Part shown: positions 1 to 8,043 of the stretch, piece by piece | Numbering within the stretch: the first letter of the stretch is position 1 | Layout of the letters: every line of letters starts with the position of its first letter | Program-made: the position numbers and the translations under genes | Notes under the pieces: generated by a model | The model's database searches: none | Told to the model about the DNA's origin: nothing | Seen by the model: only the letters and a program-made list of their open reading frames with translations | NCBI RefSeq assembly: GCF_943736985.1 | Contig: NZ_CALSFS010000002.1 | Coordinates: 248,001 to 312,000 of the forward strand | DNA from: Clostridium sp. Marseille-Q2269 | GTDB taxonomy: Bacteria; Bacillota; Clostridia; Clostridiales; Clostridiaceae | Length of the DNA stretch: 64,000 nt | Reading direction: 5' to 3'

Positions 1-169
1 CAAAAGTTTTAAATTTTACATCTTTAACTATATTATCTTCAACTTTTAAATATATTTTCATTATATCGCCACACTTAGCGTTTCCTACTTCACCTACTCC
101 ATTAGCATCCTCTATCTCTCCAACATTTCTAGGGTTTCTAAAATGATCCATTACTTTTTCTGTATACAT
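1..169 (-). CDS. nifU: NifU/IscU-type iron-sulfur scaffold, N-terminal part
   Basis: Only the first 56 codons lie in the window; the gene runs off the left edge. The protein begins MYTEKVMDHFRNPRNVG and continues to GNAKCGDI, which is the hallmark start of U-type scaffolds. The Cys in GNAKCGD is the first cluster ligand of the family. These proteins assemble a Fe-S cluster on three cysteines using sulfur from the neighbouring cysteine desulfurase. The ATG lies just downstream of the nifS stop codon and follows an AGGAGGC ribosome binding site inside the end of nifS. It is therefore the third gene of an iscR-nifS-nifU operon. Identification is firm from the N-terminus, although most of the protein cannot be seen. 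Confidence 0.93.
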   Translation of the reverse strand, partial: MYTEKVMDHFRNPRNVGEIEDANGVGEVGNAKCGDIMKIYLKVEDNIVKDVKFKTF

Positions 170-170
170 A

Positions 171-1364
171 TTATTTTGCCTCCTTGTTTTTCATATAATC
201 TTCCCAAAGTGGTGACATCTCTCTTCTTTGTTTTATTATCTTAGGAAGTACTTCTAATACATAATCTATATGTTCTTCTGTATTCTTAGCTCCTAAACTT
301 AATCTTAAGGAACCATGAGCTACTTCATGTGGAAGTCCTATTGATAAAAGCACATGAGATGGATCTAAAGATGCTGAAGCACAGGCACTTCCTGTAGATG
401 CAAATATTCCATTCATATCTAAATCTAATAACAATGTTTCCCCTTCAATTCCTATAAAACTAAAGTTAACATTATTAGGCAGTCTTTTACTCATATCTCT
501 AGGCCCATTTAGTTTTACTTCAGGTATTCTTGTTTCTATTTCTTTTATTAACTTATTTCTTAAATTACATAATTTCTTATTTTCCTCTATCATATTCTCC
601 ACAGCCAATTCTATAGCTTTACCAAGACCTACTATTCCAGCTATATTTTCTGTGCTAGCTCTTTTCCCTCTTTCTTGTCCTCCGCCATGAATTAAATTTT
701 GTATCTTAACTCCATTTCTTATATACAATGCGCCTATACCTTTAGGCCCATAAAATTTATGAGCAGACATAGATAATAGATCTATATTCATGTCCTTTAC
801 ATCTATATCTATATGCCCCATAGCCTGAACTGCATCTGTATGAAAATAAATATTTTTTTCTCTACATAATTTACCTATTTCTTTTATTGGTTCTATAGTT
901 CCTATCTCATTGTTAGCAAACATTACAGAAACTAAAATAGTTTCATCTGTTATAGCAGTTTTTACATCTTCTACACTTACAAAACCTTCTTCATCAACTG
1001 GTAAATAAGTTACTTTAAAGCCTTCTTTCTCTAAAAATTGTGCTGTATGTAATATAGCATGATGCTCTATTTTCGTAGTTATTATATGTTTCCCTTTATT
1101 TTTATTAGCATAAGCTATTCCTTTTAAGACCCAATTATCTGCTTCTGAACCACCACTTGTAAAGAATATTTCATTTTTTTCTGCATTTAATGCTTTTGCT
1201 ACTCTTTCTCTAGCTATATTCACAGCTTTTTTTGTTTTATCTGAGAAAGAATACAAAGAAGATGGATTTCCAAAGTTTTCAGTGAAAAATGGAAGCATCT
1301 CTTCTAGTACCTCTGGTTTTGTATAAGTAGTAGCTGAATAATCCATATAAACTTGTTTATTCAT
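171..1364 (-). CDS. nifS: Cysteine desulfurase NifS/IscS
   Basis: This PLP-dependent enzyme converts cysteine to alanine and passes persulfide sulfur to the NifU scaffold. The start is YMDYSATT, the PLP lysine is in the SAHKFYGPKG motif (about residue 203) and the mobile-loop catalytic cysteine is in STGSACAS (about residue 328). The length, about 397 residues, is normal for the family. An upstream in-frame GTG at 1373 exists, but the AAAGGAG site sits 8 bases before the ATG at 1364, so the ATG was chosen. The start overlaps the end of iscR by 8 bases (ATGAATAA), which implies translational coupling. Expression is likely controlled by the upstream IscR-type regulator. Confidence 0.96.
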   Translation of the reverse strand: MNKQVYMDYSATTYTKPEVLEEMLPFFTENFGNPSSLYSFSDKTKKAVNIARERVAKALNAEKNEIFFTSGGSEADNWVLKGIAYANKNKGKHIITTKIEHHAILHTAQFLEKEGFKVTYLPVDEEGFVSVEDVKTAITDETILVSVMFANNEIGTIEPIKEIGKLCREKNIYFHTDAVQAMGHIDIDVKDMNIDLLSMSAHKFYGPKGIGALYIRNGVKIQNLIHGGGQERGKRASTENIAGIVGLGKAIELAVENMIEENKKLCNLRNKLIKEIETRIPEVKLNGPRDMSKRLPNNVNFSFIGIEGETLLLDLDMNGIFASTGSACASASLDPSHVLLSIGLPHEVAHGSLRLSLGAKNTEEHIDYVLEVLPKIIKQRREMSPLWEDYMKNKEAK

Positions 1365-1803
1365 TATGTTCACTCCTTTTAATTGGTGAATTTATTTTTT
1401 TATAGTCTTCTACCATATCTTGTAAGGTAGTTGATTCCATTATATTATCTAAACTTTCCTTTATCTTTACCCACAAAAGTCTAGTTGCACAACACTCTGC
1501 GTTACCGCAACTATCTTCGCCTTCTAAGCAACTAGATATTTCTATAGGGCCTTCTAAAACCTGCATAATATCTGCTACAGTTATATCCTTAGGATGCCTA
1601 TTTAGTATATATCCCCCTTGAGCGCCTCTTATACTTTTTATAAGTTTAGCTTTTCTAAGCGGAGAAAATAACTGTTCCAAATAATACTCAGATATATGCT
1701 GCCTTTCGGAAATATTTTTTATAGAAATTGGTTGCCCACCGTAGTTAATTGCCAAATCTACCATAGCCTTTACTCCATATCTACCCTTAGTTGACAACTT
1801 CAT
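1357..1803 (-). CDS. iscR: Rrf2-family regulator IscR
   Basis: This is a winged-helix Rrf2-family transcription factor of 148 residues. The N-terminus MKLSTKGRYGVKAMVDLA and the GGYILNR wing are typical. Cysteines at 92, 99, 104 and 105 fit the Fe-S binding cysteine region of IscR proteins, so it probably senses cluster supply and represses its own operon. It is the first gene before nifS and nifU, and its last codons overlap the nifS start. A near-consensus promoter lies about 50 bases upstream. A CymR-like cysteine-metabolism role is less likely given the cysteine cluster, but a sequence-only call cannot fully separate the two. Confidence 0.93.
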   Translation of the reverse strand: MKLSTKGRYGVKAMVDLAINYGGQPISIKNISERQHISEYYLEQLFSPLRKAKLIKSIRGAQGGYILNRHPKDITVADIMQVLEGPIEISSCLEGEDSCGNAECCATRLLWVKIKESLDNIMESTTLQDMVEDYKKINSPIKRSEHNE

Positions 1804-1850
1804 TTAATCACATCCTTTTAATGTTGACCACTTTACTATGATTTATTTTT

Positions 1851-1879
1851 ATAATAGCAAACCTGAGTAAAACTGTCAA
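1851..1879 (-). promoter_or_regulatory. Sigma-A type promoter of iscR-nifS-nifU
   Basis: On the minus strand there is TTGACA (1879-1874), a 17-base spacer and TATTAT (1856-1851), followed by the iscR leader. The match is close to the vegetative consensus. The leader just downstream contains GGTCAAC and could hold an Rrf2 operator, but no clear dyad was identified. Confidence 0.8.
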
Positions 1880-1914
1880 CAATAATTAATCAATTTTTTA
1901 GGAAATTTTTTATA

Positions 1915-1945
1915 AAAAAGTATAGTCTTATTTTGTATAAGACTA
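1915..1945 (-). terminator. Rho-independent terminator after rarA
   Basis: A 9-bp stem, TAGTCTTAT paired with ATAAGACTA (1923-1931 with 1937-1945), is followed on the minus strand by a T-rich run. It lies about 20 bases after the rarA stop codon. Confidence 0.75.
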
Positions 1946-1967
1946 CATTAAAATATTAGTTTTTTAT

Positions 1968-3212
1968 TCACTTTTTTAGATTTTCCCAATATTTTTTTAG
2001 ATTTTCTTCATATTTATTATGTTGAGTTTTATAATATACCTTATCTTTTAGGGCTTTAGGAAGATATTCTTGATTAACATAATGATCATTAAAATCGTGA
2101 GGATATTTGTATCCTCCTACACCTAAATTTTTAGCACCATAATAATGAGAATCCTTAAGATGGTCCGGTACATCTCCAAAATTAGTGTTTTCTAAGTCTC
2201 TTATAGCATTTTTTATGGCTAAGTAAGAGCTATTTGATTTTGGTAATGTGGCTAAATATATAGTAATCTCAGATAAAATAATTTGTGCCTCTGGAAGTCC
2301 TACTTTTAAAGCTAGTTCTATACCTGAATCTACAACAGTCAATGCATTAGGATGAGCCAATCCAATATCTTCTGCCACTATTACTGATAACCTTCTTATG
2401 ACAGATGTAATATCTCCACCTTTTATAAGTCTTGCTAAATAATGAACTGATGCATCAGGATCACTTCCTCTTATACTTTTTTGAAATGCACTTAAAATAT
2501 TATAATATTCATCTCCTGTAGCGTCTGCTCTAATATTGGACTGTTTTAAAGATTCTATATACTCTAAAGTAATTTTTATATCAGGTCCACATTGTGAATT
2601 TACAGCTAGCTCTAAAATATTATAAGCCTTTCTATAATCACCTTGACATATTTCCCCTATATACTCTAAAGCTTCCTTACTATACTGTATATTTATATCT
2701 CTATCTATTAGTTTATTTATAGCCTTTTCTAACCCTAGTATAATATCATCTTTACTTAAAGGTTCAAATTTAAATATATTACACCTACTTAAAATTGCTT
2801 TATGTATAACAAAATAAGGATTTTCCGTAGTACTGGCTATTAATATTACCCTTCCATCCTCTATGAATTCTAATAATGCCTGTTGTTGTTTTTTAGTAAA
2901 ATGTTGTAGCTCATCTATATATAAAACAACACCATTATAATTTAGTAAACTATTCAAACTAGCAGTTATTTCTTGAATATCCTTGATGGATGCTGTGGTT
3001 GCATTCAATTTATAGAATTTTTTATCTACATAATTTGCCACAATATTAGCTAAAGTAGTTTTCCCAGTACCTGGAGGTCCATAAAATATAGAGTTGTATA
3101 TAGCTTTATTTTTCAGCAAATTATATAGGGGTTTGTTCTCTTTTAATATATGTTTTTGCCCCACAAAATCTTCTAATTTGTTGGGTCTCATTAAATCTGC
3201 TAAAGGTCTCAT
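1968..3212 (-). CDS. rarA: Replication-associated recombination AAA ATPase RarA (MgsA)
   Basis: This 414-residue clamp-loader-like AAA+ ATPase acts at stalled forks and single-stranded DNA. The start MRPLADLMRP, the Walker A motif GPPGTGKT (45-52), the Walker B-like LYIDELQ (98-103) and the sensor region STTENP (127-132) are all present. The C-terminal tetramerisation part ends with GVGGYKYPHDF, which is diagnostic of RarA/MgsA rather than RuvB or DnaX. It is a single gene between terminators. A strong hairpin lies unusually close upstream of the start, as noted separately. Confidence 0.95.
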   Translation of the reverse strand: MRPLADLMRPNKLEDFVGQKHILKENKPLYNLLKNKAIYNSIFYGPPGTGKTTLANIVANYVDKKFYKLNATTASIKDIQEITASLNSLLNYNGVVLYIDELQHFTKKQQQALLEFIEDGRVILIASTTENPYFVIHKAILSRCNIFKFEPLSKDDIILGLEKAINKLIDRDINIQYSKEALEYIGEICQGDYRKAYNILELAVNSQCGPDIKITLEYIESLKQSNIRADATGDEYYNILSAFQKSIRGSDPDASVHYLARLIKGGDITSVIRRLSVIVAEDIGLAHPNALTVVDSGIELALKVGLPEAQIILSEITIYLATLPKSNSSYLAIKNAIRDLENTNFGDVPDHLKDSHYYGAKNLGVGGYKYPHDFNDHYVNQEYLPKALKDKVYYKTQHNKYEENLKKYWENLKK

Positions 3213-3229
3213 ACTCTCACCTCATTCAA

Positions 3230-3264
3230 AAAGACTTTAACTTTTATTGTAAGTTAAAGTCTTT
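3230..3264. terminator. 14-bp perfect hairpin just upstream of rarA
   Basis: Arms 3230-3243 and 3251-3264 pair perfectly with a 7-base loop. On the minus strand, five Ts follow and then the rarA ribosome binding site. It could terminate the upstream PHP gene, act as a leader attenuator of rarA or stabilise the mRNA. The arms end only 17 bases from the rarA start codon, which leaves no room for a promoter between them. Confidence 0.65.
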
Positions 3265-3406
3265 ATTTTATCAAGTTATTTGCTTAAATTCTAGAAAATC
3301 CTATACAAATTTTAGTTTTTATGATAATTTATAAAATCTCCTTAAATTTAATACTGTAAATAAGGACTACGCTTAAAACACTATATACACAAAGTTATGA
3401 TAAACA

Positions 3407-4174
3407 CTACTTATCATATTCAGGTTTTCTATTTTTATAATACACAACCTTTAAATTACAATAGTCTGCCATTTCTTTTGCAAGGCTTAATCTACTTCCC
3501 ATATCTTTAGCAGTATGGGAATCTGATCCTAACGTAACTGTTTTCCCACCTAGTTCATAAAATCTCTTATATATTTTAACTAGATTTTCTACAACCTTTT
3601 TATCACTTAATCTTCTAGTATTTATTTCAATAGACTTTTCTTTTTCTGCTAAAATCTTTAAAACTTCATTTATATTTTCTTTAAAAATATTATAACTTAT
3701 TTCTGGTTCTTTATATCTAGCATATCTTGAAATATAATCTATATGTCCTAAGCTATCTATAAAATCATACTTTTGTAAATTATATTTCATGTTATCAAAA
3801 TAAATATGAAAGGCTTCATCTTTACTTTTATCTTTATAAAATTCTTCAAAATATAGATCCATTTTATTTATTAAGTGAATAGACCCTATTACATAATCAA
3901 AATTTCCGCTGCACACCACGTCTTTTCCTTCTACTATAAGGTCTTCTTCCATGCCTAATTCTATACCTAAAAGCAATTTGTCATTTCTATATTTATTATA
4001 CTTTTCAAAATAAGAAGGTACATCAAAGCAAAACTTATTTTCATTTTTTAATCCTAAATCCATATGCTCTGTTATTATTATTCCCAAATTGTTATTTTTA
4101 GAAGTCTCTATAACTTCATCTATAGTCATTTCAGAATCTGTTGAAACTTCAGTATGTAAATGCGTATCAAACAT
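3407..4174 (-). CDS. PHP-domain phosphoesterase, histidinol-phosphatase (HisK)-like
   Basis: This 255-residue protein opens with FDTHLHTEVSTDS, the first metal-binding motif of the PHP superfamily. It continues with an ITEHMD motif and later GHIDYISRY and TLGSDSHT, which supply the remaining metal ligands. The arrangement and length match the HisK/YtvP group of monofunctional histidinol-phosphatases. No other histidine biosynthesis gene is adjacent, so the substrate is uncertain and the protein may be a general PHP phosphatase. It is a stand-alone gene on the minus strand with a GAGGTGG ribosome binding site. Confidence 0.8.
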   Translation of the reverse strand: MFDTHLHTEVSTDSEMTIDEVIETSKNNNLGIIITEHMDLGLKNENKFCFDVPSYFEKYNKYRNDKLLLGIELGMEEDLIVEGKDVVCSGNFDYVIGSIHLINKMDLYFEEFYKDKSKDEAFHIYFDNMKYNLQKYDFIDSLGHIDYISRYARYKEPEISYNIFKENINEVLKILAEKEKSIEINTRRLSDKKVVENLVKIYKRFYELGGKTVTLGSDSHTAKDMGSRLSLAKEMADYCNLKVVYYKNRKPEYDK

Positions 4175-4297
4175 TTGCCCACCTCTTTATAATATTAAAT
4201 TAAATTTAAAAGTGAATAATTAAAATTTATATCTATATTATACATTATAACTTAAGTTTTTGTTATAATAGTACATATTTTAATATAACAATTATAT

Positions 4298-5206
4298 TCA
4301 AGTTATAAAATATACTATACAAGGTATTGTTATAATGGACAATATAGTTGTCATAAATACACATTTAGCTGCTAAAACTGCATCTCCATCATACTCTTCT
4401 GCAAGAACAGTAGCCAATACTGCTGTGGGCATAGCTTCTAATATTACACATATCTCTAATACAAGCTTATCTGCCTTTAATATAATCATTAAAATATAAA
4501 CTAAAAATGGTATTATTATAAGTCTAACAAAAGAACCGTAGTAAGCTTCTGTTCCTGTAAAAATTTCCTTTATATTTATATCTGCTACCATAGCTCCAAC
4601 TATTATCATAGACAAAGGAGTTGTCATAGCTCCTACATATTGTAATGATTTATTTATTGGCATAGGCACAGGAATTGAAAACAAAAGTATAAACATACCT
4701 AAAACTGTAGCTATTATACCAGGATGTTTAAGTATAGATTTTAAATTTTTAACATCCTTCTCACCTGTATATATCATAATTCCTGCTGACAACATAAATA
4801 TATTAAAAGGTATACCAAAAATAGAAGCATAAAACACTCCAATTTTACCATACAAAGCTTCTATTACAGGATAACCCATAAAACCACTATTAGAAAATAT
4901 AGTAGAAAATTTAAGAACTTTCTTAGCCCTTTGATTATATTTAACAAAAAATATTCCACTTATTAATATTAGTACTATATGTATAATTAGCGAATAAACA
5001 AAAAACATCTTAGCTTTTTTTATCATGTCGCCAGTAAAATTATAGTTAAAAGAAGAAATTATGAGACAAGGCAAAGTAACTTTAGATAAAAGCTCAGAAA
5101 GTTTTTTATTTGTTTCTTCAGTTAAAATTTCTTTTTTCCCACAAACAATTCCTATAGCCATTATTATAAAAAGAATTAATACTTGATTGATAATATTACT
5201 ATTCAA
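4298..5206 (-). CDS. AEC-family transporter (auxin efflux carrier/malate permease type)
   Basis: This is an integral membrane protein of about 302 residues with roughly ten hydrophobic segments in two halves. It shows the AEC signature pattern (SNSGFMGYPV near the middle and PTAVLATVLAEEY near the end). Family members export or import organic anions such as malate, but the substrate here is unknown. An open frame continues upstream to 5248, but a GGAGGG site 7 bases before the TTG at 5206 makes that TTG the likely start (MNSNIINQ). No pathway partner is adjacent. Confidence 0.85.
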   Translation of the reverse strand: MNSNIINQVLILFIIMAIGIVCGKKEILTEETNKKLSELLSKVTLPCLIISSFNYNFTGDMIKKAKMFFVYSLIIHIVLILISGIFFVKYNQRAKKVLKFSTIFSNSGFMGYPVIEALYGKIGVFYASIFGIPFNIFMLSAGIMIYTGEKDVKNLKSILKHPGIIATVLGMFILLFSIPVPMPINKSLQYVGAMTTPLSMIIVGAMVADINIKEIFTGTEAYYGSFVRLIIIPFLVYILMIILKADKLVLEICVILEAMPTAVLATVLAEEYDGDAVLAAKCVFMTTILSIITIPCIVYFIT

Positions 5207-5248
5207 AAAAACCCTCCATATTTTAAATTGTTGTTTAAATATTTGCAA

Positions 5249-5290
5249 AAATAAAAATCCCCCTGTTTATTATACTAAAAAGGAGGATTC
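5249..5290 (-). terminator. Rho-independent terminator after the degV-type gene
   Basis: The minus-strand stem AATCCTCC pairs with GGGGGATT, including one G-T wobble (5282-5289 with 5256-5263). It is followed by TTTTTATTTTT and sits about 12 bases after the DegV-family stop codon. Confidence 0.8.
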
Positions 5291-5301
5291 TTTTATATGA
5301 T

Positions 5302-6168
5302 TTATATATTATTCTCTATAAAGCATAACGCCAACATACCGTCTCCACAGTGTGCTCCCATTCCTATACCTAATTCATTAACTATAAAATTCTTTACACC
5401 AAACTCTTCTTTTAGTGCTTCTACTAATTTTTCTGCTTCTTCCAAGCAATGTCCATGAACTATACCAACTGTTACCTGATCGTAATTGATACATTTCTCC
5501 TTAAATCTATCTAAAATATATCTTATAGCCTTTTTCTTTCCTCTTATATTAGTTACATTCTTTAGAGTACCATCTTTTTCTATGTGTATAATAGGCTTTA
5601 TGTTTAATAAGGTTCCTATAGTTGCTGAAGTTGCTGATACTCTTCCCCCTCTTTTTAAGTGAGTTAAGTTTTCAACCATAAACCAATGATTAACTTTATC
5701 TTTATTCTCATTTATCCATTTTACTATTTCATCTTTAGATTTACCTTCTTTGGCCATTCTAACAGCATTATATACTAATAACCCTTCTCCTATAGATGAA
5801 CATTTGGTGTCTATTATAGTTATGTCAGCATTTTGATTTTCTGATAATATTTCCTTTCTAGCCACTTTAGCACTATTCACAGTACCGCTTAATCCAGATG
5901 ACATAGCTATATATATTATAGGTCTTTCATATTTTAATAATTCTTTAAATTTTTCTTCAAATCTATATTCATTAATCTGACTGGTAGAAGGCATCTCACT
6001 GTTTTTAATACCTTTATAAAATTCCTCATAAGATAATGTCTTTCCAAAATCATCTTCCCAATCTTTCCCTTTAAAATTGCACATAAGCCCTAAAAAAGGT
6101 ATATTATTTTCATCTATAAAATCTCTTGGCAAATCACAACTAGCATCTGTAAAAATTATTGGAACCAT
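5302..6168 (-). CDS. DegV-family fatty-acid-binding protein
   Basis: This 288-residue protein has the DegV hallmarks: FTDASCDLP at the start, PSTSQ near residue 60, SSGLSGT near 90 and LKRGGR near 168. Proteins of this family bind a fatty acid and, as FakB, present it to the FakA kinase for phosphorylation. FakA is not in this window. Clostridia usually have several paralogues with different acyl preference, so the exact ligand is unknown. It is monocistronic, with a GGAGTGAG ribosome binding site and a terminator after it. Confidence 0.92.
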   Translation of the reverse strand: MVPIIFTDASCDLPRDFIDENNIPFLGLMCNFKGKDWEDDFGKTLSYEEFYKGIKNSEMPSTSQINEYRFEEKFKELLKYERPIIYIAMSSGLSGTVNSAKVARKEILSENQNADITIIDTKCSSIGEGLLVYNAVRMAKEGKSKDEIVKWINENKDKVNHWFMVENLTHLKRGGRVSATSATIGTLLNIKPIIHIEKDGTLKNVTNIRGKKKAIRYILDRFKEKCINYDQVTVGIVHGHCLEEAEKLVEALKEEFGVKNFIVNELGIGMGAHCGDGMLALCFIENNI

Positions 6169-6406
6169 AGTCTCACTCCTTATTTGTATTACTCTGTATC
6201 ACTAGTATATTGAATTATTAACAATAAAAAAATAAATCCATCAATAATAATCATATTCTATAATTATATTCTATAAACTTCCTTTATATCCTTTATAATA
6301 AAGGACATGTTTAGATAATTTTAAGAACGCATAAAATAAAAACAACTATAAATATACCTAACATGAAGCGAAATTTCAAGTTAAAATTTAAAACTTATTT
6401 ATAATT

Positions 6407-6854
6407 TAAGGAAATTATGACGTAAAAAGTCACTACCTTAAATTTTAAAAAAGGATATGTGGCTTGAAAGGCAATTCACTTCAATAAGAGATTCTAATTT
6501 GTTTTTCCTTAAAATATATGATTCCAAATCATCACTCGCTGAACGCTCAAACAATGATTGGGAATATACATATATTTCGGTAAAACAAATAAGGATCGCT
6601 AATTTTATTCAAATGCCTTTTACACCACATATCTCATTTTTTTAATCTAAGGAAAGATAATATAACTATTTAAAGGTAATTTTCTATGGAATAGGAAGTA
6701 CAAAATGAGGATTTTACTCCTCTTTGTTACGTAAAATCTACAATTATTTTTATCATTAAAAGAAAGGGCTTTTAAAAAATTTTCGTTAGAAGATTCATGC
6801 GTAGCATGCGGGGTAAGTATATCATTCATAAAATTTACATATGTTAATTTTTAT
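6407..6854. repeat. Dispersed structured repeat, copy A (about 448 bp)
   Basis: This intergenic stretch is a diverged copy of the sequence at 31510-31949. Both start with TAAGGAAATTA and end near CATATGTTAATTTTTAT. Each has long inverted arms (here 6436-6473 with 6614-6652) that enclose a smaller hairpin (6521-6532 with 6554-6565). The hairpin loop reads ACTCG..AACGCTCAAACA in both copies. A second half of about 200 bp follows and contains CATGCGTAGCATG and TTACGTAA. There are no terminal inverted repeats or transposase. It may be a non-autonomous element or a family of structured RNAs. Confidence 0.8.
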
Positions 6855-7287
6855 ACTAAATATTTATACGTTAGCAATGAAAATTCGTATGATTAATTTC
6901 CTGAGTACACCAATTGTTTTATATTTTAAATTTAAAATATTTAAATTTAAAATATTTATATGAAACTGAAAAATTATATAACAGCCTTTAAAAGGATTAA
7001 AACAATGAATACTTTTAAGAAAATAGATATTTAGAAAAATAATTAGAATACTTTATTTATAGAATAAGATTTAAGAGTAAAGTAAACAGGACGTGGCATT
7101 AGGCCATTAGCTTAAATCTTAGGATATAAATATTAATATTCTTTATTTTTATAACCATCTATTGACTAAAAGTATTCCTTGTTTTAATTTTAATCCTTTA
7201 AAGTCTGTTACGTAACAATTTTGTTATTTTACGAAATAGTTTTGTTATTATCTATAAATATTATTTATAAGTTTGCTGGTAAATTTG
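6855..7287. other. Non-coding region upstream of yedF with tandem and inverted repeats
   Basis: No convincing gene is present. Two exact 15-bp tandem copies of TTAAATTTAAAATAT lie at 6926-6955, next to the 20-bp palindrome 6921-6940. An 11-bp inverted repeat spans 7065-7121 and is listed separately. A GTTACGTAAC palindrome sits near 7207 with two imperfect copies of ATTTTGTTATT after it. Confidence 0.6.
7065..7121 (+). promoter_or_regulatory. Unassigned structured element upstream of yedF
   Basis: TAAGATTTAAG (7065-7075) pairs perfectly with CTTAAATCTTA (7111-7121). The 35 enclosed bases include TGGC and GCCA segments able to form a small internal stem on the opposite strand. It does not match a riboswitch class that I can name. 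It lies 170 bases before the yedF promoter, so the link to that gene is only positional. Confidence 0.35.
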
Positions 7288-7296
7288 TGATATAAT
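7288..7296 (+). promoter_or_regulatory. Extended -10 promoter of yedF
   Basis: TGATATAAT is an extended -10 hexamer, 40 bases before the yedF start. The -35 region is weak. An AGGAGG ribosome binding site follows at 7322-7327, 8 bases before the ATG. Confidence 0.6.
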
Positions 7297-7335
7297 TAAA
7301 ATCATGAATAAGATTTATTTTAGGAGGCTAAAGAT

Positions 7336-7920
7336 ATGACTAAAATAATTGATTGTAAAGGACTAAAATGTCCACAACCAGTAATCAACACAAAAAAATT
7401 CTTTGATTCTATAGAAGAGGGCCAAGCTACTACCATAGTAGATAACGAAGTAGCTAAAAATAATATTTTAAAACTTTCCGAAAAGAATGGGTTTAAAAGT
7501 GAAGTAGAAGAAAAAGATTCTCTATATTACATAACTATGACAAAAGAGCACTGTATTGATTGTGAATCAATTTTATCAAATACTGATAAATTAGTTATGG
7601 TTATTTCTAAGAACGTTCTTGGTAGTGGAGATGACAAATTAGGAAGTGCTCTAATGAAAAGCTATTTATATGCTTTAAGTGAAAGTGATAAGCATCCTTC
7701 TCATTTATTATTTTTAAATGGTGGAGTCAAGCTTACAGTGGAAGGTTCTGAATGTCTTGAAAGTATAGAATCTTTGAAAAACAAAGGAGTCACTATACTA
7801 AGCTGTGGAACTTGTCTTGATTTTTATGGAATAAAAGATAAGCTTAAAATTGGAGAAATAACAAATATGTATACTATAGTAGAAGAAATGACTTCTGCAA
7901 ATAACACCATATTCATCTAA
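7336..7920 (+). CDS. yedF: YedF-like selenium metabolism protein (TusA + DsrE-like domains)
   Basis: The 194-residue protein has an N-terminal TusA/SirA fold with the invariant persulfide cysteine in LKCPQP (Cys11). A C-terminal DsrE-like domain ends near SCGTCLDFYGI (about residues 155-165). This fusion is the YedF type commonly found with selenophosphate synthase (SelD) and thought to carry reduced selenium or sulfur. Neither selD nor selA is in the window, but a UGA-containing selenoprotein gene lies 39 kb away. It is monocistronic, with its own promoter and a strong terminator shared with the convergent transporter gene. Confidence 0.9.
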   Translation: MTKIIDCKGLKCPQPVINTKKFFDSIEEGQATTIVDNEVAKNNILKLSEKNGFKSEVEEKDSLYYITMTKEHCIDCESILSNTDKLVMVISKNVLGSGDDKLGSALMKSYLYALSESDKHPSHLLFLNGGVKLTVEGSECLESIESLKNKGVTILSCGTCLDFYGIKDKLKIGEITNMYTIVEEMTSANNTIFI

Positions 7921-7993
7921 ATAGGGTTGCTTATATAACTTATAATTATATAACCTCTATAAACTCACACTGTCATAATTATAAGTTTATAAT

Positions 7994-8021
7994 AAAAGCA
8001 GGAATATTTATTCCTGCTTTT
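7994..8021. terminator. Bidirectional terminator between yedF and the AGCS transporter
   Basis: The perfect stem AAAAGCAGGAAT / ATTCCTGCTTTT has a short loop, with A and T runs on both sides. It serves both convergent genes. Confidence 0.9.
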
Positions 8022-8043
8022 AACATTTAAATTTTATATAAAC

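Noticed and set aside
6457-6645. A 62-codon plus-strand open frame in repeat copy A
   Set aside because: It spans the hairpin arms, is broken in copy B and has no ribosome binding site.
6647-6829. A 60-codon minus-strand open frame in repeat copy A, with a partial counterpart in copy B
   Set aside because: Between the copies most differences change the amino acid, and copy B has an early stop. There is no ribosome binding site, so coding selection is absent.
6921-6955. A short CRISPR-like or satellite array
   Set aside because: There are only two adjacent 15-bp copies with no spacers and no cas genes.
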